Of a stretch of 64,000 bases of DNA, positions 43,561 to 52,229 are shown piece by piece. Positions within the stretch are counted from its first letter, which is position 1, and each line of letters starts with the position of its first letter. The position numbers and the translations under genes were made by a program. Source of the stretch: Dyadobacter sp. 676 (GTDB lineage Bacteria; Bacteroidota; Bacteroidia; Cytophagales; Spirosomataceae). The stretch covers positions 868,001 through 932,000 of the forward strand of contig NZ_CP159289.1 of assembly GCF_040448675.1 (NCBI RefSeq). Reading direction: 5' to 3'. The notes beneath the pieces were generated by a model that saw nothing but the letters and a program-made list of their open reading frames with translations, made no database searches and was not told where the DNA came from.

Positions 43561-45546
43561 CTACTGCCTCACAAATCTTTGTGAGCTTACGCTTCCGTCG
43601 ATATTGGTAACCTGGATGACGTACGCCCCCGCAACCAGGTTTCGTGCCTGGATACCGGAAAGTAACGCATTTGAAGCTTCGAAAACGACCTTGCCGGCTG
43701 CGTTTACAACTTTTACGGCTTTTACTTTGCTCCAATCGCCTACATTGACAGTCAGGTTTTCGGAACCGCCGACAGGGTTAGGATAAACCAGCGCGATCCC
43801 CTTGAAACGCAGGTTTTCGATGCGGCTGTAAGAGAAAGTCTCGTCGAGATCCACCATTTTCAGGCGGTACAGATTGTCTCCGTTCAGCGGAGTCGGGTCG
43901 ACGAACGAATAGTGTCTGGTGACGCTGCTCTCCTTGTGTGAAGCTACCGAACCGATTTTAGTCCAGTTCTTGCCATTCTGGCTACGCTCGATTTCGAAAC
44001 GGTCGCTGTTTGTCTCTTCCGAAGTCGTCCAGGCCAAAGAGGCGGTTTGTCCTTCTGCCATCGCTTTGAAGCTAACCAGGGTCACCGGCAATGCTCTTTC
44101 TATCTCCATTGTAAATGAAGTAATTCCTGTCTGACCGAACTGGTTTGTAGCCCGCACGTCGAACGTGAAAATACCGTCTTCGCCGGTTACAGGCGTTCCC
44201 GAGAAAGTGCCGTCCGGGTTCAGGGTAACCGAGCTTGGCAAAGTTCCTGCCATGGTACGTCCGCCCGGTGCCGTTACCTGATACAATTCATAAGTGTAAT
44301 CGCCCGGCTGACCGCACTGGATGCTGAAATTTTGCGCCCCAAACAGGCTGGAAGTCATCGCCTGGCCTACGCGCCCCGGGGCCAGCGCCCCACCCGTGAA
44401 AGATACCGCAGGACGTGCGCCGATTTCATGAATGCGGATACCGGTAAAAAGGTTCGCGTTCAAAATGGTAGCCGACCTGATCACAATTCTGTCGAATTCG
44501 CCTCCGCCAGGAGTGAAAACGATCTTGGCAAGGCCGTCGTTACCGAACAATGTAAGCAGGTCGAGATCCAAAAGCAGGTTTCTTACCGACTGTGCCGAGC
44601 CGACCGGTGTTGCACCCAGGTATGCCTGGATGGTTACGTTATCCAACACGGCTAGATTTGCCAGGGCAGCGGGTTTTGAAACGACCGCAAAAATCTGGTT
44701 GGTGCCCGGAATGGTTTTGCCGAGATAGACGGTTTGGGAAACGTTCGATGCCGCAGTAATCGCGCCGTTTTGCAAAAGCGAGAAGTTGTTTGCATCCACA
44801 ACGCCGTCGATGGCATTTTGAGGATTTTGCAGTGCGTCCGTCAAAGTCAGCGAAATACCCGTTGCATGAGGGTCTATGGCCGTAAATGCAAACGCCGCCT
44901 GTTCGCAAGGTGTAAATACCGTGTTCTCGTAATTGGTCGCATGCTCCACGCTCAGCGTAATGCGACCCAATGCGAGACCGATCAGTGAAGCGGTCGCATT
45001 GTCGAAGTTCAAAGTCACCGTAACCTGCGAGTAAGTGTTGGTGGGCGTTACGGCGATGTACAGGTTGCCGGCAGGGTCGCGAACCAGTTCCTGAGTGGTG
45101 GCACCGCCATTGGAAGTAGCACGGATCGTGTTGTTCTGCAAAAGTCCCAGAACGTTCAGCAACGAGCTCAGATCCAGGTTCAAACCGGTTTGAGTCAATT
45201 CGCTGATACGAACATAGGTTGTTTTGCCCGCAGGAAGGGCCGGACTGAAATTCAGATGCAGTGCCGCATCGCTGGAATAGGTGATCGAACCGATGGCGAT
45301 GTTTACGACCAGACCAGAAGCGGTAATCGTGGCCGATTGACCGTCGGGTGCACCCACTGCATTATTCGGATTCAAAACGTCGGAAGTTGCCAGTGTCTCG
45401 GAATGGACTGTAGTACTGGTGGAAGCAACATATTGCTGTGCATTGGCAAGATCAGGCGATACGCCAGCCAGGATTACGGCAGACATGACCCCGCTGATTT
45501 TTTTGCCAACCAATTTCCTGATTAAATGGCCGATAGAACTTTTCAT
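43561..45546 (-). CDS. T9SS type A sorting-domain protein, secreted cell-surface protein
   Basis: A 661-residue secreted protein. An N-terminal signal (SAVILAGVSPDLANAQQ) is followed by a long beta-rich region, an Ig-like putative module near 410-500 (GTLPSSVTLNPDGTFSGTP), a fibronectin-like segment (VSFKAMAEGQTASLAWTTSEE), and a C-terminal type A sorting domain (LVYPNPVGGSENLTVNVG to the end). Type IX cargo proteins are cleaved at this domain and anchored on the surface. The fibronectin-like segment plus sorting domain closely resembles that of the protein at 62528-63667. Confidence 0.9.
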   Translation of the reverse strand: MKSSIGHLIRKLVGKKISGVMSAVILAGVSPDLANAQQYVASTSTTVHSETLATSDVLNPNNAVGAPDGQSATITASGLVVNIAIGSITYSSDAALHLNFSPALPAGKTTYVRISELTQTGLNLDLSSLLNVLGLLQNNTIRATSNGGATTQELVRDPAGNLYIAVTPTNTYSQVTVTLNFDNATASLIGLALGRITLSVEHATNYENTVFTPCEQAAFAFTAIDPHATGISLTLTDALQNPQNAIDGVVDANNFSLLQNGAITAASNVSQTVYLGKTIPGTNQIFAVVSKPAALANLAVLDNVTIQAYLGATPVGSAQSVRNLLLDLDLLTLFGNDGLAKIVFTPGGGEFDRIVIRSATILNANLFTGIRIHEIGARPAVSFTGGALAPGRVGQAMTSSLFGAQNFSIQCGQPGDYTYELYQVTAPGGRTMAGTLPSSVTLNPDGTFSGTPVTGEDGIFTFDVRATNQFGQTGITSFTMEIERALPVTLVSFKAMAEGQTASLAWTTSEETNSDRFEIERSQNGKNWTKIGSVASHKESSVTRHYSFVDPTPLNGDNLYRLKMVDLDETFSYSRIENLRFKGIALVYPNPVGGSENLTVNVGDWSKVKAVKVVNAAGKVVFEASNALLSGIQARNLVAGAYVIQVTNIDGSVSSQRFVRQ

Positions 45547-46232
45547 AGTGATAGAAATTTTAGAATAGAGATAAACCGTTATGTGATAAAAAGGAACATA
45601 AATAAATGCATGTAAATCAAATTGTTAAGCAAAAACCAGCACATCCGGCAGCGTTTCCACTTCGGTTGAAATTTCCTGGGCACCTGGCAAAACATGCGCG
45701 CCTCACTATATACGCGGGCACGGCCAGATTCTTTTTACGTGAAGGTGTCGCCTAACGAATAACCGGACGGCCGGTCAAGAGAGATGAGTCGATATCTTTC
45801 GCATCAGCATTATTTCGAACTGGTTTATATGTTGATGATTTCTCATGTAGTGGGCTCAAAGCAAATAAGTAAACTTAGTTATACTATATGCACTAAACTA
45901 AATAGTACTTATTTGCAAATGTATCTATAAATGGATCAAAATAAACCCACATATTTTCAGTATGGTATCACCCCCCCAAAATTTAGGGGGATAGAATTAA
46001 TTTTATCCACACAATTATTGTAAATTCCAGCGGCAAAATTCGCTAAATAAGTATCTCCTACTGTCGGATGGCTAGTTTACGTGTTTTTCGAGTACTTAGA
46101 GTGTCCGATCCGGCTGTTACCGGATTGCCCTGGCATGCCTTTTATTCCAAACCTCATCATCTTTCATAGCGAAATGACGTGATCGTACAAAGCAGGCGAG
46201 TCAAAATATATCGCTCAAATTAAAGTTATTCT
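45547..46232. other. Long divergent intergenic region with repeated AAATAAGTA motif
   Basis: This 686-bp spacer separates a T9SS cargo gene and a NarL-type regulator that face away from each other. GCAAATAAGTA (45861-45871) pairs with TACTTATTTGC (45906-45916), with a nested TTAGTT/AACTAA pair. AAATAAGTA recurs near 46043. A near-palindrome CCCCCAAAATTTAGGGGG lies at about 45973-45990, and an ATCCGG/CCGGAT hairpin at 46108-46125. No convincing ORF is seen. Confidence 0.6.
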
Positions 46233-46871
46233 ATGAATATAGTTTTAGTAGACGAACACCTCCTTTTAGCCGATGCCCTGCAGAACCTTTTAAGGTTGCA
46301 ACCCGAAGTAACCAAGGTGGATGCCTATACCGATGGCAAAGAATTTCTTTCCGAAAGAAGCGCAGCTCCTCCCGATATCCTTGTAATGGACCTGGGCCTG
46401 AATGGGTCGAACGGCCTGGAACTGCTGGACATTTGCCGTTCCACGCTTCCAAAAGAAATGAAGGTCATTGTTCTTTCGACGATTACCGACGTGCAGACGA
46501 TCAAGCACACCATCCGCCGCGGTGCCAACAGCTTCCTTTCCAAATCAACGCCATTCGAAGAATTCAAGGAATCGATTTTCCAGGTCAGTTCGGGCAAGCA
46601 ATATATCGGCAAGGCAATTCGCGACAGCCTGATCAACAGTGTTTTTACAGAGGAAGAAGTGATCATGCACCTTTCTCCCCGCGAAAAAGAAGTACTTCAA
46701 AAAGTTTGCGGTGGCCACACGATCAAAGAAATCGCCTACGAACTGAAACTCAGCGCGCATACCGTGCAATATTACCACCGGAGCGTGATGGACAAACTGA
46801 AAGTCCGCCGCACGACCGACCTCATCGTATATGCCATGCAGCATGGCCTGTACATTCCGGAGGCCAGGTAA
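46233..46871 (+). CDS. NarL/LuxR-type response regulator
   Basis: A 212-residue regulator: receiver domain (1-120) with Asp7, phospho-acceptor Asp53 (VMDLGLNG) and Lys104, followed by a LuxR-type helix-turn-helix (about 147-205: LSPREKEVLQKVCGGHTIKEIAYELKLS). No kinase is adjacent. It could act on its divergent neighbour, the T9SS cargo gene, or pair with a distant kinase such as the hybrid kinase in this window. Both are inference. Confidence 0.93.
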   Translation: MNIVLVDEHLLLADALQNLLRLQPEVTKVDAYTDGKEFLSERSAAPPDILVMDLGLNGSNGLELLDICRSTLPKEMKVIVLSTITDVQTIKHTIRRGANSFLSKSTPFEEFKESIFQVSSGKQYIGKAIRDSLINSVFTEEEVIMHLSPREKEVLQKVCGGHTIKEIAYELKLSAHTVQYYHRSVMDKLKVRRTTDLIVYAMQHGLYIPEAR

Positions 46872-46893
46872 AACACGTGGCCTCCGGAGCGCT

Positions 46894-47946
46894 TTATTCC
46901 CGGCAGGCAAGCGGACCATAAAAATCAGGCAGCGGGTTCAGTTTCGTATTTTTCCGCTGGTGCCAATAAGGATAGATCGGCGGTTTTTCACTCGCTTCGT
47001 CGAGCCGCTTCACCTGGTCGAGTGTGAGATTCCAGCCCACCGCGCCGAGATTTTGCTTCAGTTGCTCTTCGTTCCGGGCCCCGATAACGACGTTGCTCAC
47101 CGTAGGGCGCTGCAAAAGCCAGTTCAGGGCTACCTGCGCAACGGTTTTACCGGTTTCCGCCGCAACGGCATCGAGCACGTCAATCAGGTTAAAGAAAAAC
47201 GCTTCGGGAATTTCCGGACCTTCGCCCCCGCCCTGGGCAATGCGGCCGTCGGCCGGAATGGGCTGCCCCCTTCGGTATTTCCCACTCAATCGCCCCGCCG
47301 ACAGCGGGCTCCACACGATCGTCCCCACCTTCTGATCGAGCCCCAGCGGCATAAGCTCCCATTCAAATTCCCTGCTCAGCAACGAGTAATGTGCCTGATG
47401 CGCGATGTATTTGGCCCAGCCATAGCGCTCCGAAACCGAAAGCGATTTCATCAGATGCCAGCCGGAAAAGTTGGAACATGCGATGTAGCGTACTTTTCCT
47501 TCTCGAATGAGGTCGTTCAGCGCACTGAGGGTTTCTTCCACGGGTGTGGTGCCGTCGAAACCATGCATGTGGTAAATATCGATATAGTCTGTCTGCAACC
47601 TGCGCAAACTGTCCTCACAGGCCCTGATCAGGTGAAAACGGCCCGAACCCCACTGGTTGGGTTTGTCGCCCATTCTGAAAGTGGCCTTTGTAGAGAGAAT
47701 GATCCTGTCGCGCAGCCCCATGATCGCCTTGCCGAGAATTTCTTCGGACAATCCCTGCGAGTACACATTGGCCGTATCGAAAAAATTGAGGTCAGCATCC
47801 ATACAAAGCTTTACGAGCTTTTTGGCTTCATCGACCTGCGTATTGCCCCACGCTTTAAAGAAATCGCCGGTACCACCAAATGTGCCGGTACCAAAACTCA
47901 GTACAGGGACTTTCAGGCCCGATCCTCCCAGTTGTCTGTATTCCAT
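46894..47946 (-). CDS. Aldo/keto reductase
   Basis: A 350-residue NADPH-dependent oxidoreductase with the (beta/alpha)8 fold. The start is the ATG at 47946 (MEYRQLGGSGLKVPVLSFGTG). The catalytic tetrad is visible as DTANVYSQG (Asp, Tyr), LSTKATF (Lys) and IYHMHGFDG (His). The substrate is unknown. Some AKRs act as L-fucose/D-threo-aldose dehydrogenases, so it could supply the missing first oxidation of the fucose pathway, but it lies 10 kb away. Confidence 0.9.
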   Translation of the reverse strand: MEYRQLGGSGLKVPVLSFGTGTFGGTGDFFKAWGNTQVDEAKKLVKLCMDADLNFFDTANVYSQGLSEEILGKAIMGLRDRIILSTKATFRMGDKPNQWGSGRFHLIRACEDSLRRLQTDYIDIYHMHGFDGTTPVEETLSALNDLIREGKVRYIACSNFSGWHLMKSLSVSERYGWAKYIAHQAHYSLLSREFEWELMPLGLDQKVGTIVWSPLSAGRLSGKYRRGQPIPADGRIAQGGGEGPEIPEAFFFNLIDVLDAVAAETGKTVAQVALNWLLQRPTVSNVVIGARNEEQLKQNLGAVGWNLTLDQVKRLDEASEKPPIYPYWHQRKNTKLNPLPDFYGPLACRE

Positions 47947-48039
47947 TGATATTACTTTTAAATGAATAAAACCGCGAAACCGCCCCCCGGAGCGGCCGCC
48001 ACCGGCCCGAATTATAGGATAAAATCTCCAAATACCCAA

Positions 48040-48066
48040 TGAAAAAAGGCCGGAAGTCTCCGGCCT
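48040..48066 (-). terminator. Minus-strand terminator in the AKR upstream region
   Basis: AGGCCGGA (48047-48054) pairs with TCCGGCCT (48059-48066). On the minus strand a six-T tract follows. It ends transcripts entering from the right, before the aldo/keto reductase gene. Confidence 0.75.
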
Positions 48067-48179
48067 CTCTCGCTTCGATCACCAACAAGGAATCCGCCAG
48101 GCTCTCGCATTGCAGGCAATCTCGGCGATTCGTTTAGTCAGGTTATTATGCTTCGACAAATGGGGTTTCAGCTATGTCC

Positions 48180-48213
48180 AAAAAATATCTTCCCTGAACC
48201 TCAGGGAAGATAT
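48180..48213 (-). terminator. Strong minus-strand terminator
   Basis: A perfect 13-bp stem (ATATCTTCCCTGA at 48185-48197 and its complement at 48201-48213) with a 3-nt loop. On the minus strand it is followed by six T. It is the first of two tandem minus-strand terminators. Confidence 0.85.
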
Positions 48214-48280
48214 CCGCATTATTTACTCAACGTTCCTCTATTACTTAACCTTTAAACCGTTCAACAGCACTTAATCTGTT
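48180..48280 (-). ncRNA. Candidate small RNA B
   Basis: On the minus strand this region has ATTAAGT (48269-48275), the 13-nt motif AACGTTGAGTAAA (48222-48234) and then an intrinsic terminator. The ATTAAGT-to-motif spacing is 41 nt, against 39 in candidate A. The 5' end is unknown and no promoter box is clear. No protein-coding frame covers the motif, which suggests conservation at the RNA level. The wider spacer 47947-48472 holds no convincing gene. Confidence 0.3.
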
Positions 48281-48472
48281 TTCCCAGCCGAGTTCAATAA
48301 TATGTTTCAAATATCATGGATGGAACCGGTCCACCGGAAATCTGATGAGCAACTGGTATTTTTCGGTTAACAATCGGGAAAAACGCCCCTAAATGATGCC
48401 CGAATCTGCATTCTTATTATCTTTAAAAGATATTTTTTACCTATTTGGATTTCCTGACTTAATAACCTGACC

Positions 48473-49048
48473 ATGAACCGTAGAGAAGCTGTTCAAAGAA
48501 TAACCTTCCTGCTCGGCGGTGCGATTTCCGCCCCGCTTTTGGCCGGCATCAATGGCGAACGCCTGAATTTCGGCCCCTCCCTCGAAATATCCGATCAGCA
48601 GGAAGCGCTGCTTGCGGAAGTCGCCGATGTGATCATCCCTACCACCGGCACGCCGGGCGCCAAAGCCGCCGGTGCCGAGAAGTTTATTGTACGCGTCATG
48701 CGCGATTGCTATCCCATGGATGAGCAGAAAAAGTTTTACGATGGCCTGGCCAAGGTGAATGCGTTGGCCAAAGAAACCTATTCGAAAGAGTTTACCGCGC
48801 TGGACTCCGCGCAAAAGAACGACATCATCAAAAAGACCACCGTTTCCGACAAGCCTTTTTTCCTGCAAATGAAGGGACTGACCGTAACCGGCTATTTCAC
48901 TTCCGAAATCGGCGCCACGCAAGCGCTTGATTACCTGCCGATCCCCGGCCGGTTCGAAGGCAGCTGGCCCATGCCGAAAGGACAAAAAAAGCTGGGCACT
49001 TTAACTGGAAAACATTCAATCGGGGCAGTAGCGGCTGGTAATGCATGA
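48473..49048 (+). CDS. Gluconate 2-dehydrogenase subunit 3 family protein
   Basis: A 191-residue exported small subunit (PF13618) that partners GMC-type dehydrogenases. The N-terminus MNRREAVQRITFLLGGAISAP is Tat-like (RR). The body carries LLAEVADVIIPTTGTPGAKAAG, the family hallmark, and FLQMKGLTVTGYFTSEIG. It is 43 bp upstream of the GMC oxidoreductase. The small subunit probably carries the partner out through Tat. Confidence 0.9.
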   Translation: MNRREAVQRITFLLGGAISAPLLAGINGERLNFGPSLEISDQQEALLAEVADVIIPTTGTPGAKAAGAEKFIVRVMRDCYPMDEQKKFYDGLAKVNALAKETYSKEFTALDSAQKNDIIKKTTVSDKPFFLQMKGLTVTGYFTSEIGATQALDYLPIPGRFEGSWPMPKGQKKLGTLTGKHSIGAVAAGNA

Positions 49049-49091
49049 CCTCCTGGCTATTCCCTGACAATCCCAAACTCTTGTAAGAAAA

Positions 49092-50813
49092 ATGGCGAAT
49101 CTTAATATCGACGCAAAAAAAGACATCACCTACGACGCCATCGTAATTGGCTCCGGAGTTTCCGGCGGCTGGGCGGCGAAAGAACTGACCGAAAAAGGCC
49201 TGAAAGTACTCATGCTCGAAAAGGGCAAGAACCTCGAACACGTTACGGGTTACGAAAATGCATTGAAAGCTCCGTGGGAGACCCAATATAATGGCCGCCT
49301 GACGGTCAAACAAAAGGAAACACACCCGTTCCTCTCGCGCGATTATCCGTACAACGAAATGACCGAAAAGTACTGGATGAACGATATGGACCAGCCTTAT
49401 GAGGAAAAGAAACGTTTTGACTGGTTCCGCCCGAACATTGTCGGCGGGAAATCCATTATGTGGGGCCGGCAGTCGTACCGCTGGAGCGACCTGGATTTTG
49501 AAGCAAACCTGAAAGACGGCATTGCGGTCGACTGGCCGATCCGCTACAAAGACATTGCCCCGTGGTATTCCTATGTTGAAAAACACGTGGGTATCTCGGG
49601 CGAAAAGCTTGGCTTGCCGCAGTTGCCGGACAGCGACTTCATTGCGCCGATGGATATGTACCATGTTGAAAAGGAAGTACGCAAACGTCTCGAAAAAGAA
49701 TTTCCGGGCCGGGTGATGACCATCGGACGTGTGGCCAACCTTTCGCAGCCCACGAAAATCCAGCTGGACGGTGGTCGCGGGCCCTGCCAATACCGCAACC
49801 GCTGCTCGTATGGCTGTCCTTACGGCGCGTATTTCAGCACCCAGTCATCGACCTTGCCGCCGGCGATGAAAACCGGGCGGCTGACGCTCCGCCCCGACTC
49901 GGTGGTGCGCGAGATTATTTACGACGGTAAAAAACAGGGCGGCCGCGCGACGGGCGTGCGCGTAGTAGACACGGTTACATTGCAGGAGCGCGAGTTTTTT
50001 GCCAATATCATCTTCGTGTGTGCGAGCGCAATCGCGTCCACCGCATTGCTGCTCAACTCCACCTCCGACCGCTTCCCGAACGGAATGGGTAACGACTCCG
50101 GCGAGCTGGGCCACAATTTGATGGACCACCACTTCCGCACCGGCGCAAGCGGTACCTGGGAAGGTGATCTCGATAAATATTACTTCGGTCGCCGCGCAAA
50201 CGGTATTTATATCCCCCGCTACCGCAATATAGGATCCGACAAACGCGACTACCTGCGCGGCTTCGGCTACCAGGGTGGTGGCGGTCGTCAGGGATGGCAG
50301 CGTAACGTCGCCGAACTTGCGTTCGGTGCCGATTTCAAGGAAGAACTGACCACCCCTGGCAACTGGACCATGGGTTTCGGAGGTTTCGGCGAAACATTGC
50401 CCTACCACGAAAACCGCATGTACCTGAATAAGGATAAAAAAGACAAATTCGGAATTCCGGCGGTTGTATTCGACGCCGACCTCCGCGAAAACGAGAAGAA
50501 AATGCGCAAGGACATGATGAACGACGCGGCCGAAATGCTCGAAAAATCCGGCGTCAAAAACGTCCGCACTTACGACAATGGCTCTTACCTGGGTATGGCG
50601 ATCCACGAAATGGGTACCGCCCGCATGGGTCGCGACCCTAAAACATCGGTGTTGAATGGAAACAACCAGATCCACGCCGTTAAAAACGTGTTTGTGACGG
50701 ATGGCGCTTGTATGACGTCCGCATCGTGCGTGAACCCGTCGCTCACCTACATGGCGCTCACCGCGCGGGCCGTGGACTTTGCGGTCAAGGAATCGAAAAA
50801 GAAAAACATCTGA
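49092..50813 (+). CDS. GMC-family oxidoreductase
   Basis: A 573-residue FAD enzyme. It has the N-terminal FAD-binding IVIGSGVSGGWAAKELTEKG, a cysteine-bearing segment RNRCSYGCPYGAY, and the C-terminal GMC domain with HEMGTARMG and NPSLTYMALTARA, which fit the His/Asn catalytic pair. It has no signal of its own, matching export by the Tat-type small subunit in front. Members oxidise sugars or polyols such as gluconate or glucose. No cytochrome c subunit follows. Confidence 0.92.
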   Translation: MANLNIDAKKDITYDAIVIGSGVSGGWAAKELTEKGLKVLMLEKGKNLEHVTGYENALKAPWETQYNGRLTVKQKETHPFLSRDYPYNEMTEKYWMNDMDQPYEEKKRFDWFRPNIVGGKSIMWGRQSYRWSDLDFEANLKDGIAVDWPIRYKDIAPWYSYVEKHVGISGEKLGLPQLPDSDFIAPMDMYHVEKEVRKRLEKEFPGRVMTIGRVANLSQPTKIQLDGGRGPCQYRNRCSYGCPYGAYFSTQSSTLPPAMKTGRLTLRPDSVVREIIYDGKKQGGRATGVRVVDTVTLQEREFFANIIFVCASAIASTALLLNSTSDRFPNGMGNDSGELGHNLMDHHFRTGASGTWEGDLDKYYFGRRANGIYIPRYRNIGSDKRDYLRGFGYQGGGGRQGWQRNVAELAFGADFKEELTTPGNWTMGFGGFGETLPYHENRMYLNKDKKDKFGIPAVVFDADLRENEKKMRKDMMNDAAEMLEKSGVKNVRTYDNGSYLGMAIHEMGTARMGRDPKTSVLNGNNQIHAVKNVFVTDGACMTSASCVNPSLTYMALTARAVDFAVKESKKKNI

Positions 50814-50828
50814 TGGATCAGTAAAAGG

Positions 50829-50857
50829 GGCCAGGTCGTAACCTGGCCTTCTTTTTT
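50829..50857 (+). terminator. Terminator after the GMC gene
   Basis: GGCCAGGT and ACCTGGCC form an 8-bp stem with a CGTA loop, followed by TTCTTTTTTG. Confidence 0.85.
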
Positions 50858-50893
50858 GATGCAGCCGACAGAACAAAACACATGTGTTTCGCT

Positions 50894-50949
50894 GCAATAT
50901 TTTGCGATATTTTGCAATATCATGAGAATTATTGCATTAATTTGCAAGC
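50894..50949. promoter_or_regulatory. 10-bp-phased A/T tracts upstream of an MFS gene
   Basis: G-led A/T blocks begin at 50894, 50904, 50914, 50924, 50934 and 50944 (GCAATATTTT, GCGATATTTT, GCAATATCAT, GAGAATTATT, GCATTAATTT). Exact 10-bp spacing of A/T blocks predicts curved DNA directly in front of the MFS gene start at 50965, probably within its promoter. Confidence 0.45.
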
Positions 50950-50964
50950 ACAACATTTATCGTT

Positions 50965-52101
50965 ATGGAAGAAAAACTAAGGATCAGCGCCGCACGGAAA
51001 GCCACTCTGTTAATATTTCTCGTATGTGGGATCGGCTTGTCGAGCTGGGCTCCGATGGTACCGTTTGCTAAAATCAGACTGGGGTTGAACGAAGCCGACC
51101 TGGGAGTGGTATTACTGGCGCTGGGAGCGGGCGCTATTCTCACAATGCCTGTAACCGGTTTGCTGATCAACAAATATGGCAGCCGCACGGTAGCGATCGT
51201 TTCGGCGCTTGTGATTGCGTCGCTTCTTCCCCTTTTATTGCTGGCGGGCTCGCCCTACCAGCTGGCAGCGGCATTGTTTGTTTTCGGCGCGGGCATTGGT
51301 TCGATAGATGTTTCGATGAATGCGCAGGCGGTGGTAGTGCAGGAGCGGCACGGGAGCCATATCATGTCGTCCTTTCATGGAATGTTCAGTCTCGGAGGCC
51401 TGATAGGCTCCATCGGGCTTGGCTTTCTGATCAAAACCGGACTTTCCCCGACTTATGCGGCGGTCGCTATTTCAGCATTATTGGTTTTGATAACCGTAAC
51501 CCAGTCACGCTACCTGCTGCCGCATTCGGAGGAAACGAAAATGGACGGCACCAGCTTTGTTTTACCCAAGGGCCCCGTAGCGCTTCTGGGCATTATGTGT
51601 TTTATCCTTTTCCTCGCGGAAGGCTCCTTGCTGGACTGGAGTGCGGTTTTCCTCCAATTTTCCCGCGGTTTTGATCCATCGTTTTCGGGACTCGGCTATG
51701 CGGCGTTCTCGGTGGCAATGGCTGTGATGCGATTAACCGGCGATAATATCATTCACCGGCTGGGTCCTGCCAAAGTGGTTTTTTACGGCACATTGCTCGC
51801 CGGGGCCGGCTTCCTCATAGCGGTGCTGATTCCCTCGGCCATTGCCGCGCTGGCAGGCTTTGTGATGGTCGGACTGGGCGCCGCCAATGTTGTGCCCATA
51901 TTTTTCACCGCCGCCGGGCGCATTCCGAACATCCCCCCTTCCATTGCGCTATCGGCCGTAACCATTCTCGGCTATTCAGGCCAGCTTGCGGGGCCGGCGT
52001 TAATCGGCGTCATTGCCGAAATGACTTCCCTGTCCTGGGCACTCGGGCTGGTCGGATTGCTCCTGTTCTTCGTCGCATTCGGTTACAGGCACCGCGAGTA
52101 G
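50965..52101 (+). CDS. MFS transporter (YbjJ-like)
   Basis: A 378-residue inner-membrane major-facilitator transporter with about 12 hydrophobic segments. It resembles the YbjJ group, with GIGLSSWAPMVPFAKIRLGL at the start, GIGSIDVSMNAQAVVVQ and SSFHGMFSLGGLIGS in the first half, and SLLDWSAVFLQ in the second. Substrate unknown; the group is often found near sugar genes. Its upstream region holds phased A/T tracts. Confidence 0.88.
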   Translation: MEEKLRISAARKATLLIFLVCGIGLSSWAPMVPFAKIRLGLNEADLGVVLLALGAGAILTMPVTGLLINKYGSRTVAIVSALVIASLLPLLLLAGSPYQLAAALFVFGAGIGSIDVSMNAQAVVVQERHGSHIMSSFHGMFSLGGLIGSIGLGFLIKTGLSPTYAAVAISALLVLITVTQSRYLLPHSEETKMDGTSFVLPKGPVALLGIMCFILFLAEGSLLDWSAVFLQFSRGFDPSFSGLGYAAFSVAMAVMRLTGDNIIHRLGPAKVVFYGTLLAGAGFLIAVLIPSAIAALAGFVMVGLGAANVVPIFFTAAGRIPNIPPSIALSAVTILGYSGQLAGPALIGVIAEMTSLSWALGLVGLLLFFVAFGYRHRE

Positions 52102-52229
52102 CATGCTTCGCCGGAAACAAATAGGAAGATCAGCCGAATATTGCTCCTGCCGGTATCATAAAATCAATCAATCCGGGCCCAGTAGATGAAATGTGGAAAC
52201 GCCCTTTTCCACCAAACCACTACCCCGGC

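Noticed and set aside
47947..48039. N-terminal extension of the aldo/keto reductase
   Set aside because: The extra residues are low-complexity Gly/Arg and the family start MEYRQLGGSGL lies at the ATG at 47946.
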